From Rikenella microfusus (lineage in GTDB: Bacteria > Bacteroidota > Bacteroidia > Bacteroidales > SZUA-534): DNA of 17,266 nt. Below, piece after piece: positions 14,531-17,266 of the stretch. Each line of letters opens with the position of its first letter. Within the stretch, counting starts at the first letter, position 1. The notes under the pieces are model-generated. The model made no database searches. It saw only the letters and a list, made by a program, of their open reading frames with translations, and was not told where the DNA came from. The translations under genes and the position numbers were made by a program. The stretch covers positions 1 through 17,266 of the forward strand of contig DYQV01000022.1 of assembly GCA_020719105.1 (NCBI GenBank). Reading direction: 5' to 3'.

Positions 14531-16498
14531 TCATAAAAAATAATCCTCGTGCTTCGAATCTCCTATAGTTGTTAATACAATAATTTTGAGGTCGAGCCAA
14601 AGCGACCATTTTTCCATGTATTTTTTGTTTACCAGTACTTTATCCGGAAATATCACTTTATCATTGTATTCCTGCGGATTAACCTGTTCCGATAACAGTT
14701 GCTCTTCGTGCATGTATTTCAAGGAGGCCGCACCGGTTAAACCAGGCTTTAACTGCAGGATAATCCGGTCATCGCCCACCAAAGCATCGGCATACCCTGG
14801 AACATCGGGTCGTGGACCGACAAAACTCATATCGCCCCTAATGATATTCCATAATTCAGGAAGTTCATCCAATTTGTATCTACGCATAAACTTCCCCACC
14901 CAAGTAATCCGGTCTTGTTCTTGCGCAGCCACCGTAGTATTCGATTTTACTTTCTTCATACTACGGAATTTATGCAATTTAAACGGCTTACCGTTTTGAC
15001 CTATCCTCACTTGGGTATAAACAACAGGCCATCCCGTAGTAAAACCAACAACAACAATAAAGATAAAAAGTAAGGGTGATAAAATTACAATGGACAATAT
15101 GGCCAGAAAATAATCGAAAATCTCTTTGATAACTTTACTACCCGGTTTGTTGAGGTTGGGTACAAACTTAAGTTCACTAATCTCTTGATGGCGTACTAGA
15201 AATGAAAGCGAAAATAAAAACAAAAAAATAGGCACACTGAACATACTATTTCCGCTAAAAAAGATAAAAAGGGTACATACAAAAAGCATCATCGAAAATA
15301 GAGGATGCTTATTAAAGTAAAGTACACTGTAATAAAACGATACAAATAAAAAGAACAGTAAAAAAACAGCCCCCAAAAGACCTGAATACAAAAGTGCTGA
15401 CATTACAGGGTTGTGAGGATAATCCAAATGGGAAGCTTCTCCATAATATTTATTACCAAATGCTTCTAAATACTCAAAACCGCCTCCAAAAAGCTGATGA
15501 ATCAAATTTTGATTCTGAAAATAGGTTATCGCATATTCCCATTTATCGAACTGATAGGTATTGTGCGTCAAATAAGTAATATCCAAGGTTTCAAATCCAA
15601 CACCTTTTCCAAAATAATTCTCTGCCCATTTATCGGCAATGGGTTGTTTAGTTTTTACAGCCCAAAACACTACTATAAAAAATACGGCTAAAATTAGTGT
15701 TAAAGGCTGCAGATTTTTGGTGAAAACAGTCGTTATACCTACTTTTTTTCTAAAGAGGAAGGTTATATGCAATACCAATAAACCAAGAAATAATAGAATT
15801 AAAAGGAATATGGACCGTGTAGAATAGGAAAGAATAATATTAACAATTAATATCAAAACCAAGGTAAGGGAAACCCAATTCTTATAACGATTTTCACTTT
15901 TCGAGATTCTGGGATATAAACCTACCAAACCTAAAAAAGAATACAACGCATAAAAATTTTTATCATCGTTTATAGCTGTTCCCCAAGGTGTTTCTATAGG
16001 GATTTCAACCCCTAAAAGCTGCAAACCATGTTTAAAAATGCCTATCAGTGCAACGAAGATGGAAGTTACCCATATTACCCGGCTCATTTTTTTAAACACC
16101 CAGAAAAATCCTTCCTGATTGCGGGAATAATACGTAAGGGCAAAGAATATGGTTAAAAAGAAAAGGTTAATGACAAATTCCCCAAAATCGCGCAATGCTT
16201 TTCCATAATAAGCTTCTGATAAAATAAAACCAAAAATAAAAAATACACCTAAAAAAATAAGCGGGTTGAATGTTTTTAAAAACTCAAAAAAATACTCTTT
16301 CCGAAACAGGTTCCCCTTTAATGAATAAAAGGCTGCGATGCCAAGAATAATTAGGGAAGGAATAAATACATACTTCACTCCGGGAAGCACCATCCTTAGA
16401 AACCATAAGGCAACTGAAATTTGGAACAATTGGCTGACCAGTCGGTTTTTATCAAAAGATTGTAGGATTTTATTTAACATGAAAAAAGATTTATCCAC
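14531..16498 (-). CDS. Fusion of Wzy/O-antigen-ligase-like polymerase with PglC-like polyprenyl-phosphate sugar transferase
   Basis: One 655-residue frame. Residues about 20-440 are a polytopic membrane part of roughly 11-12 helices with features of Wzy/WaaL proteins: YSTRSIFLLILLFL (225-238), a large periplasmic loop (about 282-358), and DYPHNPVMSALLYSGLLGA (359-377), the H-N-x6-G-x2-G pattern of the Wzy_C domain. A short linker (441-454) leads to a complete phosphoglycosyl transferase. KVIKEIFDYF (455-464) precedes the re-entrant membrane helix (465-487). FKLHKFRSM (506-514) and KLDELPELWNIIRGDMSFV (542-560) with catalytic dyad D544-E545 follow, then GPRP (561-564) and LKPGLTGAASLKY (583-595). 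The PGT half is encoded at about 14531-15136. The GTG start lies in a repeat; an ATG at 16480 (residue 7) is equally possible. No Met near the junction suggests a separate PGT start. Function: initiating and polymerising a repeat-unit glycan. Both domain calls are firm; cooperation is inferred. Confidence 0.88.
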   Translation of the reverse strand: MDKSFFMLNKILQSFDKNRLVSQLFQISVALWFLRMVLPGVKYVFIPSLIILGIAAFYSLKGNLFRKEYFFEFLKTFNPLIFLGVFFIFGFILSEAYYGKALRDFGEFVINLFFLTIFFALTYYSRNQEGFFWVFKKMSRVIWVTSIFVALIGIFKHGLQLLGVEIPIETPWGTAINDDKNFYALYSFLGLVGLYPRISKSENRYKNWVSLTLVLILIVNIILSYSTRSIFLLILLFLGLLVLHITFLFRKKVGITTVFTKNLQPLTLILAVFFIVVFWAVKTKQPIADKWAENYFGKGVGFETLDITYLTHNTYQFDKWEYAITYFQNQNLIHQLFGGGFEYLEAFGNKYYGEASHLDYPHNPVMSALLYSGLLGAVFLLFFLFVSFYYSVLYFNKHPLFSMMLFVCTLFIFFSGNSMFSVPIFLFLFSLSFLVRHQEISELKFVPNLNKPGSKVIKEIFDYFLAILSIVILSPLLFIFIVVVGFTTGWPVVYTQVRIGQNGKPFKLHKFRSMKKVKSNTTVAAQEQDRITWVGKFMRRYKLDELPELWNIIRGDMSFVGPRPDVPGYADALVGDDRIILQLKPGLTGAASLKYMHEEQLLSEQVNPQEYNDKVIFPDKVLVNKKYMEKWSLWLDLKIIVLTTIGDSKHEDYFL

Positions 16499-16521
16499 GA
16501 ATGAGCACTAATTTACACGAA
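16492..16521 (-). repeat. ATTCGTG-type short dispersed repeat, copy B
   Basis: The minus strand reads TTCGTGTAAATTAGTG, then CTCATTCGTGGATA, nearly the same as 11047-11075. The final GTG coincides with the first possible start codon of the polymerase-PGT fusion, at the same point of the repeat as in copy A. Confidence 0.7.
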
Positions 16522-16589
16522 TAAATGCTTTTCACACAGCTTTTATTTAAGGAAAATATACTATGAATCATCAACAAAAACATATTACG

Positions 16590-16706
16590 TTACGCAAAAA
16601 TAATACCAATATCTGAAACCGCGTAATTTATTCGTGAAATATGCAACTCACAAGCCTTTAATGATAGTGCTAATTTCTCAAAAATAATCCTTTCTTGATT
16701 GTTCAT
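16590..16706 (-). pseudogene. Truncated HEPN (HepT-like) partner of the MNT nucleotidyltransferase
   Basis: A 38-codon frame starting MNNQERIIFEKLALSLKACE and ending DIGIIFA before TAA. It resembles, from memory, the N-terminus of the roughly 150-residue HEPN-type proteins encoded beside MNT nucleotidyltransferases. Its ATG (16704-16706) overlaps the original TGA of the MNT frame (16703-16705) as ATGA, the usual coupling in such pairs, which supports that it was a real gene. None of the three minus-strand frames downstream continues the family, so the rest (helical body and RNase R-x4-6-H motif) has been deleted. A TATTTTTG -7-like box (16595-16602) covers its end and could now serve the polymerase gene. 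Confidence 0.6.
16595..16602 (-). promoter_or_regulatory. Candidate -7 box upstream of the polymerase-PGT gene
   Basis: Minus-strand TATTTTTG matches TAnnTTTG about 97 bp before the GTG at 16498. It lies in the end of the HEPN remnant. No -33 match is visible. Confidence 0.22.
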
Positions 16707-17005
16707 AATTGTATGGATGTAAGAACAATATCATTAATAAAGGTGGGGTACCTTTTTTTATGATCTACAATAACATCAATTTATCGCTCTCCAACTAACT
16801 TTTTTAATTGGATTAAGAACTTCATCTTTAATTCAAAAGAGTAATCTTCATCAAAAATTTGATGGGGTTTTATAAGCAGATCAATATCACCACCCTTTTT
16901 AGTATCGTCGAGCCTTGAACCGAATAAATAAACTTTTGTTTTTTGACCAAAAATTGCCAAAGCTGTATTTTTAATGCATTGTATTTGACTCCCCGATAAC
17001 CGCAT
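16703..17005 (-). pseudogene. MNT-type minimal nucleotidyltransferase (MntA-like antitoxin) broken by an internal stop
   Basis: From the ATG at 17003-17005 the frame reads MRLSGSQIQCIKN, then VYLFGSRLDD and KKGGDIDLLIKP: the GSx10DxD nucleotidyl-transfer signature of MNT-domain proteins. After KKLVGER a TAA (16781-16783) interrupts, yet the same frame goes on for 25 codons, IDVIVDHKKRYPTFINDIVL and five more, to a TGA at 16703-16705. That continuation is what the family has after GDQK or GERQ, and IDVIVD holds the third catalytic Asp. A CAA-to-TAA change would explain it. The restored protein is about 100 residues, the normal size. MntA proteins inactivate HEPN RNase toxins by adding AMP; here both partners are broken. 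A longer TTG start at 17053 would lie in the upstream repeat and is not needed. Confidence 0.82.
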
Positions 17006-17036
17006 ATTTAATAAATGATTTTCTTTTTCAAAGATA

Positions 17037-17248
17037 TAACCCGGATTATTCAAAAATAATCCTGACGATTAAGCTACACCTCAAAATTGGGAAAATAAAA
17101 ACTCCCAATTTTGGTAATAGCTATCCCGATGTAAAATCGGGAGGGGTTTACTTGCGTGAGCTCACTTTGTTCGGTTTCCGCTTTGCAACCCAATACCCAT
17201 CGCACATTCATACCTTTCGCTTTGCTCAGGTATGAATAAAGCGGGCTA
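17037..17248. repeat. MITE-like dispersed repeat, copy 2 (longer)
   Basis: Same orientation as copy 1 (3829-3998). Stems are: GGATTATT (17043-17050) with AATAATCC (17055-17062); CAAAATTGGGA (17082-17092) with TCCCAATTTTG (17103-17113); TCCCGAT (17124-17130) with ATCGGGA (17136-17142); and palindrome GTGAGCTCAC (17156-17165). A nested structure has outer CCGCTTT (17178-17184) / AAAGCGG (17238-17244) and a perfect inner stem ATTCATACCT (17206-17215) / AGGTATGAAT (17228-17237). The right end inverted, TAGCCCGCTTTATTCATA, matches the left end of copy 1 at 15 of 18 positions. It lies 31 bp upstream of the MNT pseudogene, so it may have separated that gene from its promoter. Confidence 0.78.
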
Positions 17249-17266
17249 GGTAGTTTAAACCAAATG

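Noticed and set aside
14586..14999. 137-codon plus-strand frame opposite the PGT domain
   Set aside because: It is a shadow of the strongly supported minus-strand gene; its residues show no family pattern.
16615..16645. Third copy of the ATTCGTG-type repeat
   Set aside because: Only TATTCGTG is shared, and the stretch is the HISRINYAVS coding part of the HEPN remnant, so the match is likely chance.
17006..17053. N-terminal extension of the MNT frame from a TTG at 17053 (MNNPGYIF...)
   Set aside because: The extra 16 residues run into the MITE-like repeat, the codon is TTG, and family proteins begin near the ATG at 17005.

Overview
The window is AT-rich and looks like a chromosomal piece of a Bacteroidota genome, probably of the order Bacteroidales or a close relative. 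The evidence is the ECF sigma factor divergent from a UvrA gene, the lack of Shine-Dalgarno sites in front of most genes, several TAnnTTTG-type -7 boxes, and intergenic repeats of a kind I associate with this phylum (ATTCGTG-type repeats, heptad tracts). No taxonomic marker such as rRNA is present, so this assignment is an inference.

Left part (1-6823), housekeeping and stress genes: an ECF sigma factor (minus) is divergent from a UvrA ATPase (plus). A repeat-filled gap follows, then a two-domain universal stress protein (minus) that is divergent from a plus-strand operon. That operon holds a nucleoside phosphorylase and a SirB1-type transglutaminase-like protein. A Wzz-topology membrane protein (6844-7872) follows closely and leads into the polysaccharide region.

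Centre and right (6844-16498), a compact surface-polysaccharide locus. Minus-strand genes in transcription order are: a fused Wzy-type polymerase plus PglC-like initiating phosphoglycosyl transferase, a Uma2-family endonuclease gene that seems to have its own promoter and terminator, a PglE-like sugar aminotransferase, a Wzx flippase, a GT4 glycosyltransferase, a GT2 (ExoA-like) glycosyltransferase and a FemAB/GNAT-like acyltransferase. The Wzz-like gene converges on them and shares a bidirectional terminator. Together they suggest a Wzx/Wzy-type pathway. A 4-amino-sugar is made with PglE, loaded on undecaprenyl phosphate by the PGT domain, extended by two glycosyltransferases, possibly acylated, flipped by Wzx, polymerised by the N-terminal half of the fusion, and length-controlled by the Wzz-like protein.

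Right edge (16590-17266): a decayed MNT/HEPN (MntA/HepT-like) toxin-antitoxin pair. The nucleotidyltransferase has an in-frame TAA where its family continues, and the HEPN partner is cut to 38 residues. A MITE-like repeat with imperfect terminal inverted repeats lies immediately upstream and has a second copy at 3829-3998.

The most unusual items are the polymerase-PGT fusion, the phase-locked 7-bp DNA repeats that begin right after two stop codons, the two-copy MITE-like element, and a short ATTCGTG-type repeat that supplies the GTG start codon of two polysaccharide genes.
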